Assembly: GCA_003550325.1 (NCBI GenBank)
Contig: QKWP01000103.1
Span: 356,677-420,676, forward strand
Direction: 5' to 3'
DNA from: Gigaspora rosea
Lineage: Eukaryota > Glomeromycota > Glomeromycetes > Diversisporales > Gigasporaceae
DNA: 64,000 nt
Each line of letters opens with the position of its first letter. Within the stretch, counting starts at the first letter, position 1. This document shows, piece by piece, positions 42,660 to 54,200 of the stretch. A model generated the notes under the pieces. It saw only the letters and a program-made list of their open reading frames with translations, had not been told where the DNA came from and ran no database searches. The translations under genes and the position numbers were made by a program.

Positions 42660-45250
42660 ATGTCCTTGTGACTTGCTATGATTGGTGCTTGATTAGTGAA
42701 GATGTTCCAACTAAGTTCAGGGAGTTCTTTTATGTCAAAAACCCAGTCTAGTATTACTTCAATTGAGAAATTTGTTTTAGTAGTTCTAGTACTTCTAGTA
42801 CTCTCTTCTGGTTGGTAATTGGAAATAGCATTGTGCTTTCTGGCAATTTTTGTTTTAAGCTTTTATTTAATTCCTTAGGGTTACCTGGGAATTTTGTATC
42901 TCCTTCTTTGCTCTTTCATTCTTCATCATCCATCTGTATTCAGCTCTCTGGCAATTTATAAAAGAAGTAGTGTTCTCTTAATCCTTTAACTGCTATCATT
43001 AATTCTCTTGTATTAACTATAGGTAGGGTTCCAACATCCAATCTGGTTAACCATCCAACCGATCAACCGAACCGAAAAAAATGTCAACCAGATCACAATT
43101 TTGACAAACCAGTTTAAATATGCCAAACGGATTAATATAACACAAACGGGTTACCCGTTGAAAAACGGGTAATCCGATTTCTTTTATTATGTCAACCTGC
43201 AACGATATTTCTCATTACAGTGCGCTTGTCAAATTTAACTAATTTTTTGTCCTCAAATTTAAGTTTTGGGGACAAAATTGTTTTTACAAATGTGCCGTAA
43301 TATATAGGTAATTGGGTATCCGGGTCACCCGATTAGCATTACCTGATTACAATCGGGTGACCCGTTTTTAATTGGATAATCAGTTTTAGTTTCGGATAAC
43401 CGGTTCCAATCGGTTTTCACCCTACAGGTCACGGTTGGAGATTTTTAATCCGGTTTGGAACCCTAACTATAGGTATAGTTAAGTTTACTTTTGATACTTC
43501 TTTCCAATCTTATAGTAAATTTTCTAGGTCTGTATAATTTACTTTACATAACTTTTTAGTAATGGTGTTGGTATTTTATAGTAGTTTGGTATTTGTTGTA
43601 TAAAGCTAATGGCTTGTTGCTTATCTCTAATTGGAAAGCTAAACTTCCTTTTTATCTTTAAGAACTCAGGTTTTTCTGGTAGCCTTCTTTTACTTATTAG
43701 ATAGTCATTTGGTAAATATTTAAATGTGTAAACCTTTCTTAATTCTTTGACATGTTCTTTGAAATCTTCCCTATTCTTTGGATAGAAGGGAAAAAGTTTC
43801 TTAATTCTTGGAGTTAATTCATGAGGTGTTTTAGGTAGTGGTTCCTTTCATGGTAGTACCTCAAAATATAAATCAGAAATCCTTGAAAACTAGTAATATT
43901 TCATCAATTCTAATCTATTTCTTTTATTTTTTTAGGTCTGCTCTCTTTATAATTGGAAATAAGCCTTTAACTTCCTCTTTTGGCTCATTTGGGTCATTTG
44001 ATAATTTTACTCTATTATCCTCTATGTCAGATTCTGCCATTCTTGCAAATTTATATGCATACTTCAAGGATATTGCTATCAGACGAATAAATCTTCTATC
44101 AGTGATTGGTAATTTACAAGGTAAGCTTTCTCTAATTCCTTTGGTATTTGGGATAAGTTGTTGGGCAATTCCTCTAATCTACCTGTGATTATATCAGATA
44201 TCTTCCTTCTTAATGTGTCAAACCTTAACTGGTTTTCAATTCTTGTAAAACCTGCTATCTAAAAAATAACTCTTGTGATGTCTAGTTGGGTGAAGTCTAA
44301 ATTCTTAATATAATCTATGCCTAGTTTTTATGGAGTTTATCATAAATTGGTCCTTGTTCTTTTTATTGATAACATGGGCTCTATAGCCTCACTGTATCTC
44401 TCCATAGCCTCAAAGAGCAATTTCATAAATTCTTTTTGGTGTGCTGGGTGTATTTCATGTCTTCTTGTAAATGTTCTAAAGAACTCTCTATCTTTGTACT
44501 TAAATTTTGCTTGTATCACTTCCGGAATTTCATGTGTAGTATTTCTAGTTTCTAATTTGTACTGTATGAACTTTAGTAACTTTGCTGGATTCTTAAAGAA
44601 TTCTAGTATTGTATCCCTATTCTGCTTTTCTTTGTCAAAAGGCCTATATTTCATTTTGCTTACTGCCTTAAGTACTTTTGCTTTGCATTCTTGAATTCTT
44701 TCGTCTCTCTCTAAGTCTGTATTGGTCTTGGTTCTGCTTGTATGTCCTGACACAACTAAACTATATTATGCCATTGACAGTTTCTGTTCTTTGTCTGTAA
44801 TGTCTTCCGATAGTGTCCAATCTACCTCCATCCATTCCGCCCAATTGTCATTTATGTTATTTTCGCCCTCAGCCTGATTCGTAATTTGTAGATCTGTTAA
44901 CATTCCTATTCCCATTCCTATACCAGTTTGGTCTGATGTCATCATGTCCTCATGTGTTATGTTTGTTGTTTGTTGTTTTGGTCTGATGAAATCATAGTAT
45001 CGTTAACAAGCAACAGAGCCATTTCCTCATTTTCTTGGCTTAACAAAAGTTCTCCTTCGTGAACTAACTTCTTTTTCTTTCTTGTAAACTGTACATCTTC
45101 ATTTTTTCTATTACCTCAACAACTTGATGTACATTATCTATTTCACTTAATTGTTCCATTGCACTTTGTTTTCTTTTAGTGGGCCGAAGCCCGTATTTTC
45201 ATTGGACTTTCCTTGTAGAGACTTGTTTTCTGACTCCTCACTTCTTAGTT
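42660..45250 (-). pseudogene. LINE ORF1 (minus-strand LINE), degenerate
   Basis: Best piece is 44340-44753: a charged protein segment (ERDERIQECKAKVLKAVSKM, KFIQYKLETRNTTHEIPEVI, FRTFTRRHEIHPAHQ). Further frames toward 42660 are broken; the hAT-like element 43024-43465 splits it. Compared with the large LINE's ORF1 only the general charge pattern is similar, so it is a different family. Confidence 0.55.
43016..43473. mobile_element. hAT-like MITE, 442 bp, TSD ACTATAGG
   Basis: Element 43024-43465 with ends TAGGGTTCCAACAT and (inward from the right) TAGGGTTCCAAACC. Flanks are perfect ACTATAGG (43016-43023, 43466-43473). Subterminal GGTTAACC/CCGATC/ACGGGTTACCCGT and ATCGGGTGACCCGT words are themselves palindromic. 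TAGGG ends with an 8-bp duplication fit hAT. Non-coding. Confidence 0.9.
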
Positions 45251-45839
45251 TCCTTTTCAGTTTCGATAAAAGAGCACTTTATTTAGTTATTTACTTAATA
45301 TATTTATATATTTAAGCGGTTTAGTTATCCTATTATACTGTTTTTGTTTACTTAGGATTTACAGATGTTCGGGAAAGAGTTTTTTATAAATTAGTAATAT
45401 ATATAGTTAACAATTTTTTTTTTGTTTTTTTTTTAAGGCATTATTGGCAACATCACTATTATTAATAATGTGAGCATCTTCGACATCTCAAACAATCAAC
45501 ACAAATGGGTCTTTTTGTATAATCCACGTACCCAAATCCTAAAATTACAAAAAACATTAACAATCCAGTACGTCAAAAACATCAAGTCATCTGACAGTAG
45601 CCTTTAAGGTCATTGTTAGATTAGTTGCTGAACGCTGTACGTGTCGTATTTCTGTTATTTCTGTCTATTTAATTTATTTTATCATTATAGAATACTGTAT
45701 AAAGAACAAAGTGAAATAAAATATATGATTATATGAGAGATTGTTCTTTCATTCGTTAGGTCCTTTTTTTTTTAAAAAAAAAAAAACAGAATACAGATAG
45801 TGTACTGGATTAAATTTAGCATTCCTAACTATATTTTTA
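45251..45839. other. Gene-free DNA
   Basis: No ORF or repeat apart from poly(T)/poly(A) tracts (45418-45435, 45767-45785). Confidence 0.4.
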
Positions 45840-46280
45840 AAATTTTCAAATCAACTCAAATTTCACTTCCACTTATTATATAAGTATTGTTGTAAGTGGA
45901 AACGAAACTAATTTATTTATAATTTACTTGGATTGAACTACACTTAAAACCTAATTCTCACCTAACTCTGATCTTATTAATTCAAAATTAACATAAATTT
46001 TCATTTTCACTTACAACGTAAATATTGTTATAATGGGAAATGAAACTAACTTTATTTAGAGTTCACTTAGATTGGAATATAATAATACGCCTAATATTTA
46101 ATCCTCACCCTAACTCTAACCTTAATCATTCCAACAACTTAATTCCATTTTAACTTACAACATAAGCATTGCTATAAGTAGAAATGAAACCAAGGTTTAT
46201 TTAGAGTTCATTTAAATTGGAACACGATATCTAACCTTAATCATTTCAGAAACTTAAATTCCATTTTTCACTTAAATTAA
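45840..46280. repeat. ~141-bp tandem repeat, about three copies
   Basis: Units aligned on CACTTATTATATAAGTATTG (45870), CACTTACAACGTAAATATTG (46008) and AACTTACAACATAAGCATTG (46152), each followed by GTGGAAAYGAAACTAA, TTTATTTAGAGTTCAYTTAGATTGGAA and CTAACCTTAATCATT. Non-coding minisatellite. Confidence 0.8.
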
Positions 46281-46306
46281 CAATAAGTCTTTCGACAATT
46301 CTCTTC

Positions 46307-46721
46307 AAATCCTTGGCGTGATATGCAACTTTTCTAAAAATTTCCTAAACATTTTCCAACCTTTTCAGTTAAGAATTTAGATAACCCAGAAAAAAGAATT
46401 TATCTTTTGGCGCGCGCGCATCCTAAAAGATTAGCTATAATGTGAGATCCAAACAAACAGATGACATGAAAATTTAGGGTAGGGTTAGCGTTAAGGTAGG
46501 ATCAGGATAGAGAACTAGCAAAGACCGTCTCTACCTCAAAATTTCGAAAGGAATTTTTTTTTTTTTTTGTCAGAACACGAAAGGTGGATTAATATGCAGA
46601 ATTATGAGCTACAAGCAATTTTTTTAAACCTTCTCTATTTTTTTTCAATTTCACGTTACACCCGATCTTACGCCCTGATTGCTAAAATTATATAGAAAGT
46701 TGCATATCACGCCAAGGATTT
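46307..46721. mobile_element. TIR element, AAATCCTTGGCGTGATATGC ends
   Basis: Ends AAATCCTTGGCGTGATATGC (46307 on) and GCATATCACGCCAAGGATTT (to 46721) are exact inverse copies, continuing AACTTTCTA. Inside: a GGCGCGCGCGC run and TAGGGTTAGCG. 415 bp, non-coding. No target duplication beyond A/T found. Confidence 0.75.
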
Positions 46722-46781
46722 TTGAAAAAATACTTGTAAAAAGGGTTTATTGTTCTACCCGTGAACACAAGTATTATGCAC

Positions 46782-46826
46782 CTACGTACTGTACGTACGC
46801 ACGTACTACGTACGTATGTACGTACA
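46782..46826. repeat. (ACGT)n palindromic microsatellite
   Basis: TACGTACTGTACGTACGCAC and further ACGT units. Similar tracts at 55087-55107 and 55339-55390. Confidence 0.8.
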
Positions 46827-46878
46827 ATCAGATCCTAAACGCAACACCCTAAATGCAACACACCTTATGAAAAACCCA

Positions 46879-47284
46879 AAATATATGTGGTCATATAATG
46901 ATGAAATTTTTTCAGGTAGCGATCGATAAGTAATAATTTTATAATAATTAATACAAATTTTTAAACAGATTCACAACCCTAACGGTTTGATAATTTTTGA
47001 ATAAAATTTCATAAAGACTAGTATTACTCCTACAAACAAACTATAGAGCCATTTCTTTAAAAACGATACTTAATTAAGTCCTTTCTTTTGACCACTTTTT
47101 TTTAGTAAAAGCACTAGCATATTGCAATTTTTTCATATTTAAATAAAAGAAATGACTCATAGCTTGTTCATAGAGATGTAATACTAGTCTTTGCCAAAAT
47201 TATCTTACTGTTAGGGCTGCATCTATCTAAATTATTATAAAAAAGAAATTCGGTAATAAATTTTAATATATGACCACATAAAAA
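46879..47284. repeat. Imperfect inverted repeat, ATATATGTGGTCATAT arms
   Basis: ATATATGTGGTCATATAATG (46881) is mirrored by TATATGACCACATA (47267-47280). Inner pair AGACTAGTATTAC (47017) / GTAATACTAGTCT (47190) and AGAAATG / CATTTCT words also mirror, so most of the ~405 bp folds back. Confidence 0.55.
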
Positions 47285-47779
47285 TTTTGATTTACATAGT
47301 AAACTGCACACCCCAACTCTAAAGATGTATTGTACAGTACATCATTACTTGGGACACAATAAATTATAGAATTTTATCTCTTCAAATGTAATACTTCCCT
47401 AAATGCATGTTTGACTAAATTTTTACGTCACAATGCATGTTACACGGGTTGAATAAATAAGTATTGGGTAAATTTGGATACAAATTTCCAATATGCACCC
47501 GATAATTTACCATAGATCCGCAAAAAACCTGTAGAATATCAGTTACTCCGATATCTTACCCTTAGGCTAAAAGTAAGTTATTGGAAAAACTGATATTCTA
47601 TTGATGTTTTATAACGGAACGAAGTATATTCATAATCTAATTACTGTAACCTAAAATTTAATGTCATTGATAATGCTGATTTAAGATGCGAATTTAAAAT
47701 TTGGTTAATCTTTTTTTAGGGCTTGACCAGAATTTAGGGATTGAGTTTATAACAAAGAGTGTAGGCGGATTTTAGTAGG
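47285..47779. other. Gene-free AT-rich DNA
   Basis: No feature supported. Confidence 0.4.
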
Positions 47780-48616
47780 ATTTGTATTTTTAAGTTGAGG
47801 CCAAATTTCAGTATCGTCTGTGACATTTAATAAGAGTATTCCCAATTTATATCCATACTTATCTACAACCTTTAAGCTTTTTTGCTTTTATTTAAATAAA
47901 AAAATTTTGTCATATTTGGTCAGATAGTTGCCGAGATACCTTTGCTCAAAGTTAGAAAAAATTCAACATCTATCAAAATAGAAGCTGGATCTAAATTTTT
48001 TTTTTCAAATTTAAACGAAAATACCTCTACATCTATTAGGCTAATTCATTAATTTTTTTTATTAATTCCTACAAATTCGTGAATTCAAATAAAAACAAGT
48101 TCATAGAATTTAACCAAGGCCGCCAAGATATCTTCGCCCAAAGCTTATAGGACAAAATAGAAGCAGTGCCTAAAATTTTTTTCAATTTTGAGCGAAGATG
48201 TCTCAACAACCATTTAGTCAAATTCAATGAATTTTTTTTTTATTTGAAAAAAATTATCGCAGTTTGCGATTTGCGTATGTATGTACTTTTTGATCAAATT
48301 TAACCCTATGCGTTGACGAAGTCACGCTAGGGTTATTATCGCGAGGATAACCTGATTTGTGGCTTATATGAAATTGAAACTTGTATGAAAAAGGTAACAG
48401 CAAATAAAAAAAAAATAAAATGCAGATTATAGATGCATGTGATAGATTATAGATATGCAGAGATTATAAAGATACATGTGGGAGTAAATGGTGAATCTCA
48501 GTGCTTTCTTTCTTCGCTTGTCTTGTCTCTTGTTCTCTTCGGTGCCCGATTATGATCTGGCTCCCATCCCTCCCGCCCTCTCTCATTCATTGCACCTAGC
48601 ACCTAGCGCCCTGCCT

Positions 48617-48785
48617 GTTGTCATGTGTAACAAGTTGAATGCGCCGCACCATAGCGTGGACTCAAACTCGTTGATGTTGTCATGTGAACCGAGTTGAATG
48701 CGCCGCACCATAGCGTGGGCTCGAACTCGTTGATGTTGTCATGTGTATCAAGTTGAATGCGCCGCGCCATAAGCGTGGGCTTGTA
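48617..48785. repeat. 59-bp tandem repeat, three copies
   Basis: TTGTCATGTG...AAGTTGAATGCGCCGCACCATAGCGTGGGCTC repeats with exact 59-base spacing (AATGCGCCGC at 48638, 48697, 48756), then a poly(A) and a fourth partial GATGCGCCATACC copy. GC-rich relative to surroundings. Just downstream (about 48874-48928) GTAGAGTTGTTATGAGCACA occurs twice in tandem (26-bp unit). Confidence 0.85.
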
Positions 48786-49040
48786 TTTGCAAAAAAAAAA
48801 AAAGGAAGAGAGATGCGCCATACCTTAGCGTTGAAGATCCTCTTTTATGCTTCGTCACGTGACATTCCACGTGTACATAGAGTTGTTATGAGCACAGTAT
48901 ATGTAGAGTTGTTATGAGCACAGTATGTAATAGTAGAAGAGAAAAGTGGATGGAGTGGAGCACTACTCCCATTTGTATCTTCATAATCTCTAATAAAGTG
49001 AGTTTTTAATATGAGAATAATGTGAATTGCTGCACACCTA

Positions 49041-49217
49041 TACAATCACAATGATTGTCCGGTTGCGCGATTTTGCAATGATTTTTCAGCGAGCATAGAT
49101 ATGGCCGAAGAAAATAATATATTTATCTTGAATCTTTGGGCAAAAAACGCATTTACAATCTTTTACAACATACCGGTATTACAATCACGCAATCGGGCCA
49201 ACAATCAGGTGATTGTA
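49041..49217. mobile_element. TIR MITE, CAATCAC...GTGATTG ends
   Basis: The left end TACAATCACAATGATTGTCC GGTTGCGCGATT and right end AATCACGCAATCGGGCCAAC AATCAGGTGATTGTA are inverse relatives; TA flanks CAATCAC / GTGATTG on both sides, consistent with a TA target. Confidence 0.6.
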
Positions 49218-50506
49218 TGATATGACGCTCGGGCGTCCTTAAAAAATACACGGATATAGGCTCTTAACCTATGAAATTTAAAATAAACATCACTAACCCT
49301 AAACCCTAACCCTAAAAAACTAAAATCAAGGAACAGAATAATAGCCTATACTCCGGGTATATTTTATCATAAATATTTTCATGACTCTGACACAAAAAAT
49401 TTTCGGTCACGTGGTGTGACGTCAAATCAAAATGAATACCTTTAAGGTTTTGAAGATTCTAGCGAAGGTTTCTCAGTAACTACTTGATTAAACTCAGTAA
49501 ATTTTTTTATTTTAATTCTATACTTTTGTAGAATTAAAATAAAAAACTTGCACGAAATTCTGATAGATGGTTATTGAGAAACCTTCACTAAAGTTTTAAA
49601 AAAACATTCTAAGCATCAATTCAAATTCAATGAAAATTGATTATTTAATGATTTAGGTTTATGGAATTAAAATAAAAAAAATAAATAAATAAAAATTATT
49701 GAAATTGATAGCCGGTTGTTGAAAATCTTCACTAAAAGTTTTAGAAAAAGTTAGCCGCAGCTTCTTTTTATAGGTGCTAAACTTTGAACGAAAATTACCT
49801 GATCAAATTCGATCAAAATTTTTTTTTAATTTATTTTATAAAATTATAGAATTAAAATAAAAATTTTGATCAAATTTGATAAGGTGAGTGTTGAGTAATC
49901 GAGTAATCTCCGTTCAAATCAAATTTAGGAATCTATAAAAAAGAAGCTGCGTCTATTTTCTAAAACTTTTAGTGAAGATTTTTCAACAACCGTCTATCCA
50001 ATTTCAATAAGAATTTTCTATTTTAACTCTATAAACTTACAGAATTAAATAAAAATTTTACCGAATTTAAACCAATAATTGCTGAGAAATCCTTATTTAA
50101 AGGTTTTTAAAAAAATTTTTTTTAAAAAAAAATAGCATGAATTTTTTATTTAACTTTCAACAAAGCAATTATTAATCCAAATCCAATAAAAATTTATTTG
50201 TTTTAATTCCGTGAGTTTATAGAATTAAAATAAAAAAATATATTGAAGTGAATAATAAATAACTGTTGAGAAATCTTTATTAAAAGCTTTAAAAAAAATT
50301 AGATACAGCTTCATTTTTTATAGGTGACTAAACTTTGAACGAAGATTACTCGACACTCACCTTATCAGATTTGAACAAAAGTTTTTTAAGTTTATAAAAA
50401 TAAATTTTGATCGAATTTGATTAGGTGGGTGCCAAGTAATCTTTGTGCACCCATAAAAAAGAAGCTGCGGCTAATTTTTTTCTAAACATTTAGTGAAGAT
50501 TTTCAA

Positions 50507-50706
50507 TAAGGCCACGCAAAGTTGATTTTTCGTTTTTTTTTTTTTTTTTTTTTNTCCTTGTTGTGCAAAATCAAAAATTAACCTTGTATAACCTTAAATG
50601 TGAACATTATTCTATTTGCAGTAAATAAAAAAAAAAAATCCGTCCGTCTGTCCCGAATTTTGAAATCCATGTAATGCAAAACGAAAAATCAACTTTGCGT
50701 GGCCTA
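50507..50706. mobile_element. AAGGCCACGC TIR family, copy 4 (inverted)
   Basis: TAAGGCCACGCAAAGTTGAT on the left and ATCAACTTTGCGTGGCCTA on the right. Inner GGTTATACAAGG, GTTGTGCAAAAT and GTCCGTC blocks appear in reverse order relative to copy 5. An internal poly(T) with one N (50554). Inserted in the hairpin cluster. Confidence 0.8.
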
Positions 50707-51250
50707 ACCTCCATCAATTTCAATAAAATTTTGGTTTATTTTAGTTCTATAAACTTACAGAATTAAAATAAAAAATTTTCATTGAAATTTAATTGATACT
50801 TGTTGAGAAATTTTCAACAAAAGAAAATTAACCCGACTTTTTAGTTGATATTCGAATGCTTTTTAAAACTTTTAATGAAGATTTCTCAATAACCATCTAT
50901 CCGAATTTGACGTAGTTTTTTTTTTTATTTTAATTCTACAAAAGTATAGAATTAAAATAAAAAAATTTCTGTATATAATCAGTAGTTACTGAGAAACCTT
51001 CGCAAGTTTTTCAAAATCTAAAAAAGATCATTTATATTATTTTAATTGAACGCTACACCACGTGACAGGAATTTTTTTGTGAGAGAAACGAGCGCGGGCC
51101 CGCCACCAATAAAAAAAAAAATGTTTGCACATAAGCATTTAATCGAAATTTTTAGCAAATTTATATGCGGAATCCGCATATATACTTCAGAATTTGGTTG
51201 CGGAAATTTAAATTTTTGTGGTTGTCGAGATATCCTCGCTTAAGGTTTGA

Positions 51251-54200
51251 AAAGATTATAATTTATAGTGGAGTCAAATATCGATTCCTTTATGCAGATA
51301 TTAATAAACAATAGTAATCTCTCCAAACTCCTTTGCAATAAGTGCTACTCTAATAAATAGTACAATAATGATACTTTTCAATGACAAATGATATAATGAG
51401 TCTAGTTAGTTCTATTTTTTCAGTAACATTTAGGTTAAATGCTGCAAAATGAGAGAAATAGGTTATTTTTCAAAAATAATGACAAATAATTTTTGTTTGC
51501 TTAAAACACAAAATAATTGAATTAATAAAATCTTGTAACCTAGCTCTTTAAAGTTTGTATTCTCTCATAATTTATTATCTTTACAAAATTTATAAATGAT
51601 GATTTTTTTTATTTCTCTCTTTTTATAGCACTTAGCCCATTTGTTGTTAAACTCTTAACCATTTCATTTGCATTTCAGACGAACATCTAAGAAATTTATG
51701 AATAATTTAACTTACTTTTTTTCAAAACATGAGGGTTTTCCCTGAAATCTCAAGGGCAGTGCTGCTAGATGGTTTGCGTGCTCTTACATAATTATTGTTC
51801 CAATTCCTTTAAAATAAAGCCAATTTCTTCTTAGTGGATTTTTTTTAATACTATCTAGTCTACTAAATAAAATCTACTCAATGATATGTTCATAAGAATT
51901 AGTGCCTCTTTCACAAGATTGTTAATCTTTTTACTACATGTCAGACATTTATTACATATTTTCCATAATTTTAATCTCTGTAGTTATTAATTACATTATA
52001 TTAGTTATTTCGCTTATTTGTGGCTCCTTATTTTAAAATGCAAATGTAATATTTATTTCTATACGGTAACACTGAAAAGACACTTCGCTTATTGTTTAGA
52101 ACAAAGCTTAAATCGAGTTAAAAAAAAAAAAAGAAAAGAAAAAAAGATTAAATAGTACAGTACCATGAACTTAATTTATTTTAAAGACTTAAAATGTTCT
52201 TTATACTCACATTATACATTAACATAAATAAAATGAACTTAAATAATAAATATTCGTGAACTTGAATAGCTTATTTAAATTTATATTAATAAATGCTCTT
52301 TATCTCTTAAACCATTTTGCAGGCAAATTTTCCTGCATACCTTTGATCAAAATAATTTTTGCGAGTACATAAATCACAATATAAGCCTAAATACCATTAT
52401 TCTGATCGGACTACTTTGCATAGAACTTTTAACTAATATCACATTTACCATTTTTACATCATCAACTATTACAGTTCCAAAAAATTTTAAATGGTAATGA
52501 AACATTAAAAATAACTTTTAATCCAATAACATGGTTTGTATTTATCCTTTGCGCCAATGCAAGCTCATATAACCAAAGAAGGAGAAACAATCAATAGAGA
52601 TGAAAAAGGCTCTACCGGTTTGTATATTAATTATAATAAAAATTAATGAATGTTAATCATTAAAGCCGATAAGCCTATTTGTGATGAAGAAGGATAATCT
52701 CAACGAGTACAATGACGTTCGGCAAGATCACACTGTGCAGTAAACAAGCTATGATTCCGTAACTATAATCAACATAATTAGCACCGTTTAAAACGAAACA
52801 AATTATTTTGAAACTTCCTTATGATGATGAATTCTTTCAAGAATATTTACATCAAAAATAACTCAGTCTGAATTAAATTCTTTACGTTCATTTCTTGAAT
52901 AATTTTCTATTGACCATCGCTAATTTAATTACGTATCATGTAGATCTGTTCAGGAGCTTCAGTCTGTTTTTTTTTTTTTTTCGCATACTATTCTTACTCG
53001 CTAGTTACAAAAACAATTGAGTTACAACACGTAAATTAAGTTACGATTATATAATTATGCATAACTATAACGGCAACATACACACAATCAATTTGTCTTA
53101 TTTTAAGCTATAACAAGTTATAACATAGTTTCAATCACAATGCTTTAAACTTCTTTTGCATTTCTTATTTTTAATCAAAAGATGATGACTAAAAGAATAA
53201 GAACATGGGAAATATGAATGACAATGCTAGTGGCATATCAGCATGTACCTAGCGTAAATTTTCAATATTAAAATATGTTGGAATGAAAACGAGTAAATCA
53301 AGTCTGCTAACAGTGAAAAAAAATCCTATTCAAAATGGAAAACATGTGATTCCATCGTATCTACAGCGACTCCCAGTGTATTACGATTGCTTTTTCTACC
53401 GTACCGGCTTCTTCAGTAAATTATTTGCTTTTCATTCTATTAACTTGGAATTCAACAATAAAAATATCTTCTATCCTAAATTATCTGTTGGCATTATCAA
53501 AATAAATACAATGTCGTGTAACGTGAACGCTTTTCGTTCTATAGTAGTAACGAACGGCGGTTTAATATTCCCATAGAAATATTTACATAGCTAGATTATC
53601 CATCTACAGTACTTTCACAAATAAATACGAATACCCGATCCACTGTGAACAATCAGCTATATTCACCAACTTTTACACAACTGAATTTATTTGATATAAT
53701 TGATATCTTAAAAATTCGATGATATTATCATATGTCTGGTCGTACTTTCTAAAAAAGGATCCTTAAACCGGAGGCGTCATTTGATGTGTTTAAGCTAAAT
53801 TTTTTGCAATTCAAATTTTTATGATTTTATTGGTTAATTACTTCATAATTATTCCGCTTTAAATGGCAAGACGTTCCCAAAAGTAAATGTTTTGAAAATC
53901 GTAGATCGGGAACACCAAGTTATTCAAATAAAAACAAATAAATACCATATATTGCCAAATATAGATAAGCCCCAAATAAAAGAAACTTATTAATTCATTT
54001 GTTTTATATTTAACACACGGTATCGGTAAAATATAAAACCGGCCAGTTACTTTTTAAATTTTGTGTTTACATTTTCACACGAAAAGAAATTACCGAATTC
54101 GGAAGAAGGGTACATAGAATTTTCTGTGATGAAAAAAAAAACTAATTAGGTCGTTATGTGCATACTTAGGGATTGCTACTTGTTGATTAAGTTCCAAAAA

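Larger units (their letters stand above)
40945..45250 (-). mobile_element. Second LINE, minus strand, ORF1 plus endonuclease only
   Basis: Minus strand from about 45250: Lys/Glu-rich ORF1 (to about 42660), endonuclease (42651 to about 41580), a charged post-endonuclease segment (41500-40945, including KAEIKEQIKEAISRRKN-like residues). It stops before any RT. It carries two later insertions, 43024-43465 and 42112-42351. Lack of the 3' half means deletion or rearrangement rather than the usual 5' truncation of LINEs. Confidence 0.7.
47780..51250. repeat. Cluster of related hairpin repeats
   Basis: The motif TTTTAATTCTATAAACTTAC...AGAATTAAAATAAAA (a hairpin) recurs near 49515, 49665, 49835, 50020, 50200, 50740 and 50925. 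It is flanked by AGTGAAGATTTCTCAATAACC or its inverse and by AGAAGCTGCGGCTAA / TTAGCCGCAGCTTCTT blocks; larger inverted pairs nest around them (for example 49745-49975 and 50290-50480). Related words GCGAAGATGTCTCAACAACC occur at 48195 and GTTGTCGAGATATCCTCGC at 51225. No coding capacity. It contains the tandem repeats at 48.6-48.9 kb and two MITEs listed separately. Confidence 0.65.

Noticed and set aside
41066-44694. Plus-strand hydrophobic ORFs in the second LINE
   Set aside because: Antisense of Lys/Glu-rich LINE ORFs on the minus strand.
53283-53576. 97-codon plus-strand ORF
   Set aside because: No signal peptide, domain, codon bias or splice context; similar chance ORFs occur throughout the A/T-rich DNA.
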